Source: Centropus unirufus (taxonomy: Eukaryota; Chordata; Aves; Cuculiformes; Centropidae). From it: DNA of 64,000 nt. Numbering within the stretch: the first letter of the stretch is position 1; every line of letters starts with the position of its first letter. Positions 24,211-37,360 of this stretch are shown here, in pieces. The notes under the pieces are model-generated. The model was not told the origin of the DNA. It worked only from the letters and a program-made list of their open reading frames with translations, and searched no databases. The stretch lies in NCBI GenBank assembly GCA_013397695.1, contig VYZI01000074.1:1164464-1228463 (forward strand), in the 5' to 3' direction. Made by a program: the position numbers and the translations under genes.

Positions 24211-24268
24211 TATAAAAGGCAGCGGGGACACACAGCTCTGTGTCCAGGGCTGCTCTGCAGCTGTGAGT
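24211..24268 (+). promoter_or_regulatory. TATA-type promoter candidate followed by a splice donor
   Basis: A consensus TATAAAAGGC box at 24211-24220 is preceded by a G-rich run. Transcription would be expected to start about 30 bases later, near 24240-24245. A strong donor GTGAGT follows at 24263-24268, which would end a very short non-coding first exon. Spliced to RRAGD exon 2, its first in-frame ATG would be the Met just before the P-loop glycine. This could be an alternative RRAGD promoter or a chance match. Confidence 0.35.
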
Positions 24269-24299
24269 GTCAGTCCCCACAGCAGCAGGCGCTGCTAAA

Positions 24300-27200
24300 T
24301 GCCTGTTGTCCGTGTGTCTGAGGACCCGCGTTACTCACTGCTTATCCCTGTCAGTGTGGATGGTGATGCTAGGAAGGGAAGCTTACCAGGAAAAGCAGCC
24401 TCATTCAGTAAAAAGAGGCAATGCCAGCTCAGAGCCTGTTGCTTTCATTCAGAGCCTGGATTTGCTCTTCTGAGAGGAATCTCACAAAGGAGCTTGGAGA
24501 GCTCTCAGTATCTCAGAGCGAAAAAAGAATTGCTTTTTTAAAAGGCATAATAAAACGCCACATGTTTTAAGGCTACTTTGGTTATTGGCATGCAGAACCT
24601 TTCTTCTTAAAGGCCCAGTCCTACAGGCTGGCATGGGAGGCATCGCTTTGACTAATGTAGTTTTGGGGAGGGAGGCAAGGTCAGTGCTTTGGGTGAAGGC
24701 CCGTGGGAATGCTAGGATGCAAGAGCTGTAGCTGAGAATAACTAAGTCTTATTTGAAACTAGTAAAATATTGCCTTTATTTCAATGCAAAGAGATATGTT
24801 AGCATATTCTAGTGCTAAACCTAGCATTTGCTGTAGAGTACTAATCTATAGTCTGCCCTCAAAGGAATTTATTTGGATATTTTTCAATAGGAAATTCATT
24901 AGACTGCTAAAAATTTCAATGGCTTTTCCATAGTAACACCAGAATATTATAGTTAATAGAAACAAACCTTTATATCATGAATAGCAGGAGAAGATGGCCC
25001 TTACAGGAGACTTGTAATGCAAGATTAAAACAAGAGGCCATTTTTAACAGTCCAGATCCCCTGGCTTTCTCTTTCATTCTCAGTTCTCTGGAGAAAGAGT
25101 CATACTGTAATGGAGAGAGCTGGGATCTGGGTCTGTGTTTCATCTATATAATGCTGGGCTCCGGGACAAGGGGCTTTCCTCTTCCCAGTTTTTGTCCTTC
25201 CCCTTTCTGCATCTCTAAGTTCAAAATTCAGTGTCATAGCCTCTACTTTTCTACAAAGAAAAAATGGAAAGGGCAATGTAAGAACAGTAGCTTCAATTGC
25301 AGGACTGTTGAAATTAAAGGGAGAAGCCAGGCTTAAAAATAAAACACCATATGTGCCTGGAGGCATACAGGAGATTTCAAAACTTCATATTGGTCATCTC
25401 TCACCCTGTACTGGTTTCTTGTCTTCAGCCTGAATGCTGCAACTGTGTCTCTTGTTCTCTTCTTAATCTGTCTACTTTACACATGGGGTCATACTTGGAG
25501 ACCTTTAAGTACTTAATTTACATAAAGCCTAATCGTATTTCTGATATATGCTGTTAAAAAGTATTTAGAAGCAAGGAAACCCTCTGCAGTGTCCAGGGAA
25601 GTGGCTTTAAGACATTATGCACAGTGCCACACTTGTGGCAGAGTGGAACCAGGTCATCTGGTTCTGAGTGTTTCTTTAGCCACAAGAATTTCCTTCCACC
25701 TGGCATCTTCTGCATTGTTCATCAATGTATGGTAGCTAAACAGCTTTCTTGGTTGCATGTAAGCTTTTTGTGCTAACTCGTTAGGCTCAGGCCTTCTGTT
25801 AGCATTGAAGATATTAATTGTATGTGTTTTGTAAGGCTGCTGTCTTGATAGTGCTCCAAAGTGCTGCCAGGATCACAGTCATGGTAGTACTGGAAGTGCT
25901 GTGAGATCAATGGGCTTGAAGGTACGTGAGTAGAAAGTTTGGGACTGCTAATTCAGAACACAGTACACAGAAAAAGAGTTAGAACTGAAGAATAACTTAA
26001 TTGTATTAACAGGCAGAAAAAAATTAATCATTATGAGTTGTGTTGGTTTAATGCTAGACTCAGTGGCCTATTGCCTCATGGATGGTAACAAGACCAAAAT
26101 AATTTCTTTTGGCTTGACATCACTTGAGCAGGTGAGCTGCAGTGCTTTGTTTGGGAGTTTGAAAACTGTTGAGTGCTACAAATACACATTCCAACTCCAA
26201 CGTCCCCACGTGCCTGTGAGGCACTGATAGCCATCTGCCTTGGCAATTCATTGCAACGGATGTGGGATTCAAGGTGGGCTTCAAAAACTATTTTAGTTAT
26301 CAACTCATACCCCTGATAGCGTAAAGAAGATATTAGAATATCTGTGGTGTACTCTGCATCGTGATGAGACAGGTCAGGACTTCTACGCGCAGTTCTTGAG
26401 TAACTTCAGAGCTGGGCTCTTCTGCATTTTGCAACTCACACAAACTGAGCTCCGTAAGCAAGGACACAACTGCAGTTATGGAAATTTTGTAAGGATTTGA
26501 GTGCTTCTCTGTTGGGAAAGTGCTTTGGCATTTAATTTGTGAATACTTCCAAGGCTATGGCCTCCAACCAGCATGACTTTGTTTTTTAAGGCTGCTTAGA
26601 AAACTTGAAATGGGAAGGACCATTGATATGTACTAGAAACTAGTATTTTATAATGTTTACCTTTGCTAAAGGTGTGACATCTCACAATGAGGAAAATTCT
26701 CTTTCCCATTACAGAATGGAGAGGAGTTTTGTGGTTCTCATAGGCGTATTATGATCTCACTCGGTAACCTAGTCTGAGAAGTCGCAGTGATACATCCACT
26801 GGCATTTCTGTGGTAAATTAAAGAAGGAGTTGTCATGTACTCTGCAATGGAATGTGGGCAGGCAGCACATGGTCCAATTCCTTTACATATAAGGTAATCT
26901 CTCAACTCTCTCTGAGGAAAGTGCTGCAGCAGCCCTGCTATCTAGTCAGGTTTGGATGATACTCATTTACATTTCTCTGTCTTTGAACTGGCAGGATTTC
27001 AAAAGCTAAATAACAATCTTACTAGCAGAAGAGCTAGCATTCATTCTTTTCATCCCTAACTCTGTTTGCACTTGCAACTCTACTTTTCTTTTTAGTATCG
27101 CTTTAACATATAACCAATTTATTTCTAGGAAGTATTCCAGCCTATAAAAATCCATCAGCCTGGAAGAATTTAATACAATGACAATGTAACCCCCTAAATG

Positions 27201-30069
27201 ATTTAAACTATTTTTTAGATACATGTGGGTTTTTAGCCTATTTCGTAAATAAAAGGGAGTTTACAGATGTAGCCTGTGTTCTGCTTGTCTCATCCCCAGT
27301 CAGAACTTTGGAAACTGCCATCCAGCTTCAGCCACATTTGGACAAAGACATCTCAGAGATAAAGTTGCCACAAGTTTGATGAAAACTGGCATTCAGAAGA
27401 GAGGAGAGACCTTGAATAAAGGGTTCTCAGAGGGGCAGGCGAGCATATGTGTTTGCTGTGGCAGCAGCTGGCACAGCTGCGTACGCATGTGCACGGCCTG
27501 GCCATCTGTTGAGCTCCAGATCAGCCGCAGCACGTTGGATCTGTTATTCGGAGGATATGTCATAAGACATACAGGAGGAAGTTGATGTTGCTGTGGCGGG
27601 GAGAGGAAGAGAAGACAGAGTACAAATGCCTGCCAAATTAGACTTCACAATTTCTGTTGCGTGCAGAGCAAACAGGAGGTTTTTAGTTTTTTTTAAACCA
27701 GAAATAAAGCCTTAACCAGAAGACTTTTTTTTAAATGCCTTATAAAGTATTTTATTCAAACTACTTCTTGTAGAGCTTTGGCTAAATCATTGTCCCTTCT
27801 GATGGCCAAAATGCAAATTGTGCGGTGCATGGATCTGTACACATTAATGAAACTGTGCGTTTAGCAGCTATAGAAAATTTGTTTGTTAGAGAAGAGGGTG
27901 GAGTGGAGAAAACACTGTTAAAGCCTGTCTGTACCTTTGAGTCACTGTCTTGACAAGACGGTACCCCCAAAATATGAAATATTGTTACATGATCCTAGAG
28001 CAGGGGTTTATGATTCCTCTATAGGTGTGAAGTATTGCAGACACAGATTTGCAGTCACAGGGGGTACTGTCACTGTTCAGGTTGACAGGAGGAGTAGAGC
28101 AGCAGCACATTTCCTGCAGTTGATGACTTCCTACATTTGTTGCCTGTGGATCAGCAGAAGCTGGGCTTTGCTGCGTTAGCAGGATGAGGTTCTTCTGAAA
28201 TTACCTCTCATCTGCGCACTACTCCAGCCTGACAGTGCTTCATGTGTGATAATTAACAAGAGCACAGTAAGTGATAATACCTGTCAAGGCCTTTCAGATG
28301 TATTTAACATGGGTAGGATCCCACAGATGATGAGTTTTCAGCTCCTGTCAGTCACGGTGGTGACACAGGCCCACACAGAGTGGCAGAACCACTCACAAGC
28401 CAGTAGATGGTGCCAAGGGGATGCTTCATGCTAACACTGCAAGACCTTCAGGAAGCCTTAATTCTTGGTAACTGAAGCTCAGGAGGCACAAACAGATATG
28501 AACAAGGTTCTGGGCCCTCCTGGCAGGCACATCCTGGTCCTGTATTTCTGAAAGCTGTGAGGGAGGCTTGAGGAACACGAGGGGATGGATGTGATCACCG
28601 CCCCAGGTGCAAAACATGCTCTGAGGCAAAGGATTCTGCCAAGCTTTCCGTGTTTTTTTAGCCCATAAGGCTATGTAATCAATTGACAGGCTCAGTTTGT
28701 TGTTGCTGAGGTTTCTTGTTTTACATTTTTGTACTTTTGGAGTAAAGTTGATTACATAAGGTATGCAGGGCATATACAGGAAGGATGCATATGAGCAAAT
28801 TGTGAGCTCATAAAGGAAAATGCTCCTCATAAAGGAGGAAAGCTCCTTTTCTGCAATTCAAAATTCGTCCCCACAGAAAAAGACAAAGAAACACAATTAT
28901 GTTTTGCTCTGGATCGTTGAATATCTTGTACTGCAGTGGGGGGGAGGAGGTCTGCCTGCCCCACGTGCTTAGCCTGTTGCCTGATCAGTATTTGAAACCT
29001 GACCACTGTGTGCTGGGAGCCTTGCAGGTTTAGCCTTGACAGCTCAGGCTTTTTGCTTGTGTTTGTGATATCCTGTCTGCAGCATCAGAGGTGTTTGAAA
29101 GCTTTTTGTGTCTACAGGCAGAATGGTTTTCGCCTCACATTTGTAGCCCAACTAAATGCAACGTCTGAGACTGTGGTAGCTGTTTTGATTAGAGATAGGA
29201 GAAACCGAAGCTGGTGTTTTTACAGGTGTGGGTAGCTGTACACCTGAGTCCTTAGAGATCAAATGGTATAGCGTACTCCCACAACTACCTCTAAGCTATC
29301 ATAACTGCATCAGCACTAGAAAATCTGGTTTAGTACTACCCGTTTCAAACTGGGGTAGGTAACACAATGAAGCCACTGTATTCCTAGGCCTTGGTTTTGC
29401 AGATAGGCAGGGGATAGACTGTAATCTTATTGGGGAACAGCCTCTTACAGATTGTAACACAAATTACTCGATAGCAGGTGAAATTCTAACTACCTTAGAC
29501 AAGGACTCTTTGTGAGCTCAGTACTGTGCCGTATGTCCTAACATACAGCAATGGTTCGGCTGCTGAGTTATCCTCTTCCTATGGCTTCCTAATTTATTTC
29601 AGAAGAAGGGAGCCCTCGTATAGAGCCTCACGAAGATCACCCAGCTGTAGCTAACACAAGTTCATTTTCTTCCAGCAGTGTGATATAGCTCTCTGCTGAC
29701 AGGGGTATTTGTTACCAGATTGTATTCTTTTAAAGCTGGATTACAAGGTATATGGAATAGTGTTAATTAGGGTAATATGAGGTATTTTGGGGTGTCTGTG
29801 TGTGACGACACATTTTCACATATAAGCTGAGCAATCAAACCTTCCGCAACCTCTGTCTTACGAGTAAGAAATAGGTTTTCTGATGGCATAGCCTAAGGGG
29901 CAAACGGGCAAATAATTGAAGTTAAAATGCCTGTAGGACCACTCCCTAAGCTTAAAATTAGTAACAAAACCAAATATCATGGAAAGAAATGCCAAATGCG
30001 TGTCATCTGGTGTCTACAAAATCATATTGACATAGTATATTACTTTTCTTCTTTTGTGATTTTATTCAG
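24300..30069 (+). other. RRAGD: RRAGD intron 1 (visible part), no other gene seen
   Basis: About 5.8 kb of AT-rich sequence leading to the exon 2 acceptor ('tgattttattcag'). It is unusually free of the CR1 copies that fill the later introns. No further exon was recognised. Two CACGTG motifs occur near 26205 and 28961 in ordinary sequence context. Confidence 0.6.
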
Positions 30070-30365
30070 TTTTGGATTTCAATGATCCCTTCAGTACTGA
30101 AGTTAAGCCAAGGATCCTGCTCATGGGATTGAGAAGAAGTGGGAAATCTTCCATTCAGAAAGTTGTTTTTCACAAAATGTCACCGAATGAGACTCTCTTC
30201 TTGGAGAGCACAAACAAAATCTGCAGAGAGGATGTTTCCAACAGTTCCTTTGTCAACTTCCAGATATGGGATTTTCCTGGACAAATTGACTTCTTTGACC
30301 CTACATTTGACTATGAGATGATTTTCAGAGGCACTGGAGCACTGATATTTGTCATCGATTCTCAG
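30070..30365 (+). CDS. RRAGD: RRAGD exon 2: Rag GTPase D, P-loop and switch region
   Basis: Encodes the start of the GTPase domain of Ras-related GTP-binding protein D. RagD pairs with RagA or RagB on the lysosome surface and recruits mTORC1 when amino acids are plentiful. The exon starts in phase 1 after the acceptor 'tttattcag', and the two leading T complete a valine codon. It ends at TCT CAG before GTAAAA in phase 0 (98 full codons). Visible motifs: the P-loop GLRRSGKS at codons 19-26, switch-region FLESTNKI, and G3 WDFPGQ at codons 66-71. RagD is preferred over its close relative RagC because of ICREDVSNSS, GQIDFFDP and FVIDSQ. RagC has different residues at these points. The upstream N-terminal exon is missing from view. 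Frame continues past the donor by chance to 30461. Confidence 0.97.
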
Positions 30366-31274
30366 GTAAAAAATGGGGGGGTTAAGCTACGTTTTCCTGT
30401 TCCTTCTCCAGCAATAGACAAATGCATTGAAAAGCACAGATCTTTTTTCCAAAGCAAATAAATTGTCATAGAATCACAGAATGGTTTGGATTGGAAGAGA
30501 CCTTCAAAATCATCCAGTTCCAACCCCCCTGCCATGAGCAGGGGCACATCCCACCAGACCACGCTGCTCAAGGACTTATCCTACTTGGCCTTGAGCACTT
30601 CCTGGGAAGTGGAAGACTATAAGGTCTGCCTGGAGTCTTCTCTTCACCAAGCTGAACAGCCCCAACTCTCTCAGCCTGTCCCCCTAGCAGAGGTGTTCCA
30701 GATACCTGTTCATCTTTGTAGCCTCCTGGACCTATTCCAACGGTTCTGTGTCCTTCTACTATTGAGGATTCCAGAGCTGGACTCAGGACTCCAGGTGGAG
30801 TCTCACATGAGAGGAGCAGAGGGGCAGAATCCCCTCCCTCTCCCTGCTGGCTGCGCTCCTTCTGATGCAGCCCAGGGCCCCGCTGCCCTCTGGGCTGTGA
30901 GCGTGCATTGCCAGCTCATGTCGAACTTCTTGTGACTGAGCACCCCCAAGTCTTAAATCAAATTAACTTGCATCAAACACACATTAAAAGAGAGATGTTA
31001 AAACCTGAGGAGCTGCTTGACTATTTTTATTCGCTCTCTGCAGTGTGTTCAAAAGTGAACTGATTTGCTTTAACATCTCTAGGTTCTTGCTCAGACTCCA
31101 CAGTGCTGACAGCACGAGATAGGTGCACGTGCTGGGTGTAGGCTCGGGCTTCTGCTTATAAGAACTAAAAAAAGTTGTTGAACTGTAGCATTATCTAAAA
31201 GTAAGTATCATAAAATTATATATGTTTTTTTAAGGACTTTCCTACGGTTGTAGCTTTTCTTTTTTCTTCCTTAG
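30366..31274 (+). other. RRAGD: RRAGD intron 2
   Basis: A GT-AG intron of about 0.9 kb, from donor 'caggtaaaa' to acceptor 'ttcttccttag'. Half of it is an antisense CR1 at 30467-30931. Nothing else was recognised. Confidence 0.9.
30467..30931 (-). mobile_element. CR1 LINE 3' fragment, antisense, in RRAGD intron 2
   Basis: The fragment starts with 'catagaatcacagaatggtt', the reversed CR1 terminus, and runs through 'ccatgagcaggggca' to 'catgtcgaacttctt'. Relative to the copy at 21818 a central segment is missing (after 'cttcctgggaagtgg'), so it is internally deleted. Insertion is antisense to RRAGD, 101 bases after the exon 2 donor. Confidence 0.93.
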
Positions 31275-31474
31275 GATGATTATATGGAAGCATTAGCTCG
31301 CCTGCATCTTACTGTGACCAGAGCCTATAAAGTGAATCCCGATATCAACTTTGAAATCTTCATCCATAAAGTGGATGGTTTATCCGATGACCACAAGATT
31401 GAAACACAAAGAGATATTCACCAGAGGGCAAACGATGACCTTGCAGATGCTGGATTGGAGAAAATTCACCTCAG
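31275..31474 (+). CDS. RRAGD: RRAGD exon 3: GTPase domain with G4 motif
   Basis: Continues the GTPase domain from DDYMEALARLHLTV in phase 0 and ends in AG of a split serine codon before GTGAGA. It carries HKVDG (codons 129-133 counted from exon 2 leucine), the Rag C/D form of the G4 nucleotide-specificity motif. The stretch KIETQRDIHQRANDDLADAG is the highly conserved Rag C/D signature. RagD-type residues are LARLHLTVTRAYK and LEKIHL. The acceptor is 'cttccttag'. Confidence 0.97.
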
Positions 31475-32441
31475 GTGAGAAAAGCTGCTGTGCAGAGAAT
31501 CCTGAAGAGGCGAGCAGCTGATTTGACAAGCTACTATTTTCTCGAAGTAGCATTTTTGTCTTGAAATGGCAGGCAGCAAGCTTTTGATACATAAAGGGAA
31601 AGGATAGTCAGGGAGTTTGCATTTGACCTGAGCCAAAGTATCTGATTTCTGTTTACTGTCTTGGAGGAAAAAATGGAAAGGAGATGTGCTTAGAAAAAGA
31701 CAACAAATACACCAGAGTACCACCAGGTTTTGCTGCAGCTGCTGTCTTGAATTAAGTGGCTTGGGCAGTGGCAGCAACCAGCAGAGTGTGTGCTACCTGT
31801 ATCAATCACTTTGCTTTCTTATAATGCCTCTGCCTCACAGTCCCCTCCCCATTGCTGGTCCTCATAGGCTGCAGGCTGCTTGGAGCCACATGGGAGGACA
31901 AGTGCTGTATCCTTGCCTTGTGTCTGCTGATAAAGCAGGCTATTGTAGCAAGTAATGAAACATAGTGGGCTTCTGCAGGCAGGGAACTAGAGAACATCAA
32001 ACTGTCCTGTCTTTCTTAGTACTTAAAGTATTAGAGAGAGACTTGCTCCATGAACGGGCCAGCTCCGTAGAGCTCTTAACAACTTAACTGCACCACTGCA
32101 TTGATAGATGAGTCCACAGCTTTCAAAAAGCAGATCAGGACAGGCATTGTCAGTAATATTCCTTTTCTACAATTTGAAAAGTATTTTCATAAGAGCACAA
32201 AGGTGGGAACTGCATCATGAATTTCTACACTGAGGTCCAGCTTTCAGCGTTTAGAGTTTTTTTTTGTGTAGCAATGGAGTCCTGTGCTTCAATCATAACT
32301 TGTGACTTTTGATCACGAGGGGTGATTGCATAAGTGTAGGCACTTGCTGTTTGACAATATTTCATTTCACTCATATTATGAAAGGTACATCATGTTCACA
32401 GTGTGTGGCTAAAAGGAAAATATGGTGACATTTTTTTCCAG
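31475..32441 (+). other. RRAGD: RRAGD intron 3
   Basis: A GT-AG intron of 967 bases, from 'aggtgagaa' to 'ttttttccag'. No repeat element or additional exon was recognised in it. Confidence 0.85.
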
Positions 32442-32556
32442 CTTTTATCTGACAAGCATATATGATCATTCTATATTTGAAGCATTTAGCAAAGTGGTAC
32501 AGAAACTGATTCCACAGCTCCCAACACTGGAAAACCTGCTTAACATCTTTATTTCA
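32442..32556 (+). CDS. RRAGD: RRAGD exon 4: end of GTPase domain, start of dimerisation domain
   Basis: Encodes [20 protein letters not shown] and [17 protein letters not shown], which match Rag C/D proteins. The first base completes the serine codon split by intron 3, and the exon ends in phase 0 at TCA before GTAAGT. TSIYD is the G5-like segment. The helix that follows leads into the C-terminal roadblock domain, through which RagD dimerises with RagA/B and contacts Ragulator. The exon is too short to stand out as a long open frame and was found from the splice sites and protein match. Confidence 0.96.
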
Positions 32557-32899
32557 GTAAGTACATGTTATATATTTTGTCTCTAGATCCAGCTCTGTCC
32601 AACATGCATGTTCAGATACTCCGTTATCTGCTTTCTGAGAGATTACAAGCAGTGTGAACTCTCAGAGAAATTATCAAAACTTAGTTGAAATGCACTCACG
32701 TGCAGCTTGGCCTCACTTCCCTGTCTGTTAAACAGCATTGCCGAGCTGCTGAGACACTCAGAGTGTTTCCTGAACCATGTAAAGTGGGTTTGGAGCCATC
32801 ACTTTTCTGCTTATATGTGAATCTGAATATTGCAAAAGTCTGTGCTGCATGCATTTGTTTAAGTAGTACTTAAAATCTGTGTGAATAAATTCTTAAAGT

Positions 32900-33065
32900 A
32901 ACGATCATCTGGTCTGACCTCTCAGGTAGAGCTTCCTAGATTTAATTCTACTTTGTATCATTAACCTGCTTAAGAAAATCTTCTTGTCTTGAATGTTTTA
33001 GAGGTAGAGTCCATAGTCACTTCCATAGTCACTCTCAAGGCCTGTTAGAGAGCTTTGTATATCTG
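32900..33065 (-). mobile_element. Ancient CR1/L3-like relic, antisense
   Basis: The opening 'gatcatctggtctgacctc' is the reversed 3' end typical of old amniote CR1/L3-like elements. It is followed by weakly similar blocks ('cttcttgtcttgaatg', 'gaggtagagtcca'). Divergence is much higher than for other copies here, so this is a relic of an old insertion. Right boundary uncertain. Confidence 0.55.
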
Positions 33066-35967
33066 GTGGCTTGTTACCACTGTAGAGAGAATTGCTCGCT
33101 CCACTGTTCCTGTATGATTGGCCTTTTCCTCTCCTTTGTACTGGTTCTGATACTTGCCTCTTCCCTCATGGAGTCACTGTGACGCAAACTAATGCACTGT
33201 TTAATTTAGTTAAAAAAAGATAATGGAGGAATCCAATATCCTCTTGTTTTGGCACAAGATAAATGATGGGAATGTGTGACCACGAGCAAAGGGGAACACA
33301 GTGAGTAGGCTGTGAAAAGGGGGGAGCTCCCTGTTGTGGTGATCATTGAGTTAGGTCATGGTGGCTCCTGAAACTGCACCCTTTCTCACAGTATTGTATT
33401 CTTGCACCTTGCATCTAGCATTAATTCTTCCAAACAAGGTACTTGGTTGTGCCTTTTTTGTGATTTTTGAAGTAATTAAATTATTTAATATTATTCAACA
33501 GCCTGCAAGATAAAATTAGACTTCACAGTTTCTCGATGTAGGGTGTGAAAATGGAGAGAGAAAAAAACTTGGATGTGTTGCTGAAAGGGAGAGCTGGGTT
33601 TGGGGGAAGGTTTCTCCAAAACTTATTCCCTTCCTGTTGAGCAACAAATGATGCCATTTCATAATGAATGGTTTGTTACAAAGATCTGTTTCTACCAAAA
33701 TTTACTGGACTTTATCTCAGTTATCATCCAGTCTTGAACTCCACGTAGGACAGAAAGGTGAGGAAGCAGTGAATGTGGACCACTACATGATCTTTAAGAG
33801 AAGACTGAATGACAATCCTCGTGCCAGTCACTCATTGTGAGTCAGATCTCTGTATGGGCTCTCTTCACGTTTCAGGGTCAGTGAAGAATTTGTGCCAAAC
33901 CATGGGATGAATCGAGCAGGAGCTGCTTCTTGAGCAACTGCTGTCAGTTGCCTGCGTGTCTGAAGCACCAAGAAGGCAGCTCCAATAATACCTAGAATAT
34001 TAGGAGTAATCGTAAGGAAGAACAAGTTGAAGCCCAGAAAAGAGAGGTTCACTATTCCCTTCCTTCAGTGGGGGAAGTGGTCTTGGCCTGTGGATCCAAG
34101 GAGAGGAAACTGCAGTTTGTGAATGACCCGTCACAGCTGTTCTCAGCCTCCCTGCCCTCTGGTTCTATGAGTATCTTCTATTTGTAGCCAGGAGACACAG
34201 AATGACCCTGTTTGCAAGCACAGGAAGACTAAACATCTGTTCTCCAGCACAGAATTAGTTAGCGGGTTCCTCTTTAGCAACTTAGTGACAACAAAATCTT
34301 GAGGTGGCCTTTGGCCACGCCTTACCTTAGGAAGCCAGCGTGTTGGGTATCACAGTGTGGGTGTATTGATGTTCTAGTTTGGGTTTTGAAGCAATGTTCA
34401 TGAGGATTTGCCTTCACTTATGCCACGAAGGCGTCCAACATAAGAAGCTGATGATTACAAAAATAGATCTGTGTTCACTGTGAAGTTCACAGCAGGTTTT
34501 TGCCTAACTTGCCACAGTGTGTTAGCTTGTATGTTTGAGGAACCATCTGATAATCCTGCTCTTTAATGTAATTGCTTGCAAAGCATCCGATAACAGTTGG
34601 TTTGGCACTCAAAACCCATGTAAATCTTGCCTGACTGATACTCTTATCGGCTCCTTATAGAACGATGCCTGGGTTTTAATTACTGTGGCCCTTACCAAGC
34701 AATCAAGTTATGTGACACAAGAATGTGAATTTTCACACTAGGATTGTTGGGTTTTTTTGAGGGATGTTAAATGGTGTGTGTTGAAAAACAAACACTGAGT
34801 TATTATGGTAAAAATAAAATTAAGTACCTTTTTGCTTAATGATTTAAATTTCATAATCCATAAATTCAAATGTAGTGTTTAAAATAATTCATTAACTAAA
34901 TCTCCTCTTTGCCTCAAGACCTGTTTAAATAACTGACCAAAATTAATTCCTGAGAGGTGATATCTTGTAAGTTCTTGTTAAAATTGCCTTTGCAGAATCA
35001 AATTCTGGCTTATTTTTCACACTCCTGAGAAGGAGTGAGTCCAATTCACCTAACCTAGGGTCTGAAGTAATACCAGTTTACTCGACCCATACCATTTAAA
35101 TAATGGAAACTGCCTTCAGCTCTGTCAAACCCAGTACAGTTGAGAAACATGAATTTCAACTACTTCACTTTTTTTTGCCTTTCCAAAATAAAATCTTATA
35201 TATTCCTTGCAGAAGACTTCTTGCAGTGACTCTCTAGGTTCAAATTAGTCATGGAATATGATTACATCAATTCAGAGTGCTTGATAGAGCTTCTGTCACC
35301 TGTTGTATCTTCTTTCCAGACTGCAGGGTTGTGTTAGAGATGACTGTTGCTTGTTCTGGCCCAGTTATCAGTGGCATCTGGCAGCTGTTGGCCTTTGTTT
35401 ATCAAGGAGCCTTCCTGCTCCAGCAACAGAAACAGTTGATTTCTTGACATTTTCCCTGATTGAGCTTCAATGATATAATGTCTCTTTGAACAGTATTTTT
35501 ATACACTGTTTCCTGATTTTTTAAAATTTTTTTTTATGCCTTGTAATTATTGCTTTACTGGAATTATTTTTTTCCTTGAGGAATTCTATCACAAACTTTT
35601 GGGCAAGTCCTTTACTTTTTCAGTCAAAGTTCTCCTAAAAGTCCTGGCAAATTATATCTGTGAAGTCATGTGGGTATAATTTAGTACTGACTACTCCTGA
35701 TCATCCATCCCACCATTTCACTGAGGTTTCTGTCACTGAGCAAGGTTGGACAGAAGCAAATAAGGGCCAGTTTCTCAGCAGGTCCTACCACGGTGTATTA
35801 GCTTAAACTGCAAATGAGCGTGGTTTAAATGAAGACGCCAAGCTCTGCTGACATAGCAAACATCTCAAGATGAAAACCTTTTAAACTGTCACTGCAAGTA
35901 TGGGCAGAATTCCAAGGTGGAAAAATCAGTTATCATTGTTAAATGTTATTATATCAGCACTGGCTCT

Positions 35968-36623
35968 TAGAATCACAGAATCACCAGGTCTGCCTCTAAA
36001 ACAGACCCTGAGCACCTCATCTCCCTGTCTTTTAAACACCTCCAGGGGTGGGGACTTCACCACCTCCCTGGCAGCTGTTCTAGGGCCTGGTGACCCTTTC
36101 AGCGAAGAATTTCTTCCTCATGTCGAATCTGAACCTGCCCTGGTGGCAGCTTGAGGCTATTTCCCCTTGTCCTATTCCCCTGCTGCTTGGGAGAAGAGAC
36201 AAGCACCCACCTCTCCACACCCTCCTTTCAGGCAGCTGTAGGCACTGATGAGGTCTCCCCTCAGCCTCCTCCAGGCTAAACAACCCCAGTTCCCTCAACT
36301 GCTCCTCATAACCCTTGTTCTCCAGCCCCTTCCCCAGCTTTGTTGCCCTTCTCTGGACATGCTCCAGGACCTCAATGTCCTTCTTGGAGTGAGGGGCCCA
36401 GAACTGAACACAGGATTCAAGGTGCGGCCTCAGCAGCATCGAGTCCAGGGGCACAATCACCTCCCTGGCCCTGCTGGCCACGCTGTTTCTGATCCAGGCC
36501 AAGATGCCACTGGCTTTCTTGACCCCCTGGGCACACTGCTGGCTCGTGTTCAGTTGGCTGTCAACCAACACCCCCAGGTCCTTCTCCAGGCAGCTTTCCA
36601 GCCACTCCTCCCCAAACCTGTAG
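35968..36623 (-). mobile_element. CR1 LINE 3' portion, antisense, in RRAGD intron 4
   Basis: The + strand reads 'cttagaatcacagaatcacc', then 'cctgagcacctcatctccc', 'aaacacctccaggggtgggg' and the 'catgtcgaatctgaacctg' block. A - strand frame (36571-36080) reads AKGVKK-like to SQQCAQ and LENKGYEEQLRELGLFSLEE, matching the CR1 subfamily also seen at 39718 and 54827. Non-functional 5'-truncated copy. Confidence 0.93.
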
Positions 36624-36959
36624 CAAATAAATTAAAGTACATATTACCTGTACAGCTGAATTATTGTTGTGTCTATATAATACAAAATTTTACAACCAAC
36701 TCCTCATGAGTCCACCTACAGGACTGAAGGTCCAACTTCTTTTGTCTGAAATGACTTGAATTCTCTTTTCAAGTGTGTATTTTGGCAATGAATTTTGGCT
36801 TTATACTTGTATGATATTCATAGGTGAATCTTGTGATTAATCTTATGTGACAGCAGCTGTTGAAGTATGAGGTGCTGTCAGAGTTACTTAAAAATCTAAA
36901 ATCACACAACTGTCACAGGGTCAGAATGTGCACATACGCATCTTTTTGTTCTTGGTGCT

Positions 36960-37360
36960 TAAACAATGTAGACTCATGGAGTCAGGTAGACCAAAAGGGG
37001 CCTTTACAGGTCAGCTTCTGCTCAGAGTCAGGCCAGGCAGAGCAGAGTGCTCGTGGCTGAGTCCAGTCCAGCTTTGTGCATCTCCAAGGATGGCAACTCT
37101 GTACCTATTCAGGTCAGCGTGGTCCCAGTGCTTCACCACTCTCGTGCTACATTTCTTTTCTTGTATCAGGTCACGATTCTAGCTTGTGCCTTTTGTCTTT
37201 TATCCTTCCACAGTGCAGCTCAGAGTCTGGCTCCATCTTCTGTGTGGCCTTACATTAGGTATTGGTAGGTGGCAGTGAGCCTTGTCTTCTTCAGGCTGAA
37301 CAAACCTAGTTCTCTGGGACTTTGCTTGTACATCCTGTGCTCCAGCCCATGTGCTTAAGG
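36960..37360 (-). mobile_element. Older, more diverged CR1 LINE, antisense
   Basis: Blocks in the order expected for a reversed CR1 3' half: 'catctccaaggatggcaact', 'gtcccagtgcttcaccactc', 'gagtctggctccatcttct' and 'ttcaggctgaacaaacctag', then 'gtgctccagccc'. Substitutions and indels are frequent, so it predates the neighbouring copy at 35968-36623. Boundaries approximate. Confidence 0.8.

Noticed and set aside
30072..30461. A 129-codon single-exon reading of RRAGD exon 2 starting at TTG and running past the donor
   Set aside because: The TTG is an internal leucine codon and the donor GTAAAA at 30366 ends the exon. Frame after it is intronic and lacks RagD similarity.
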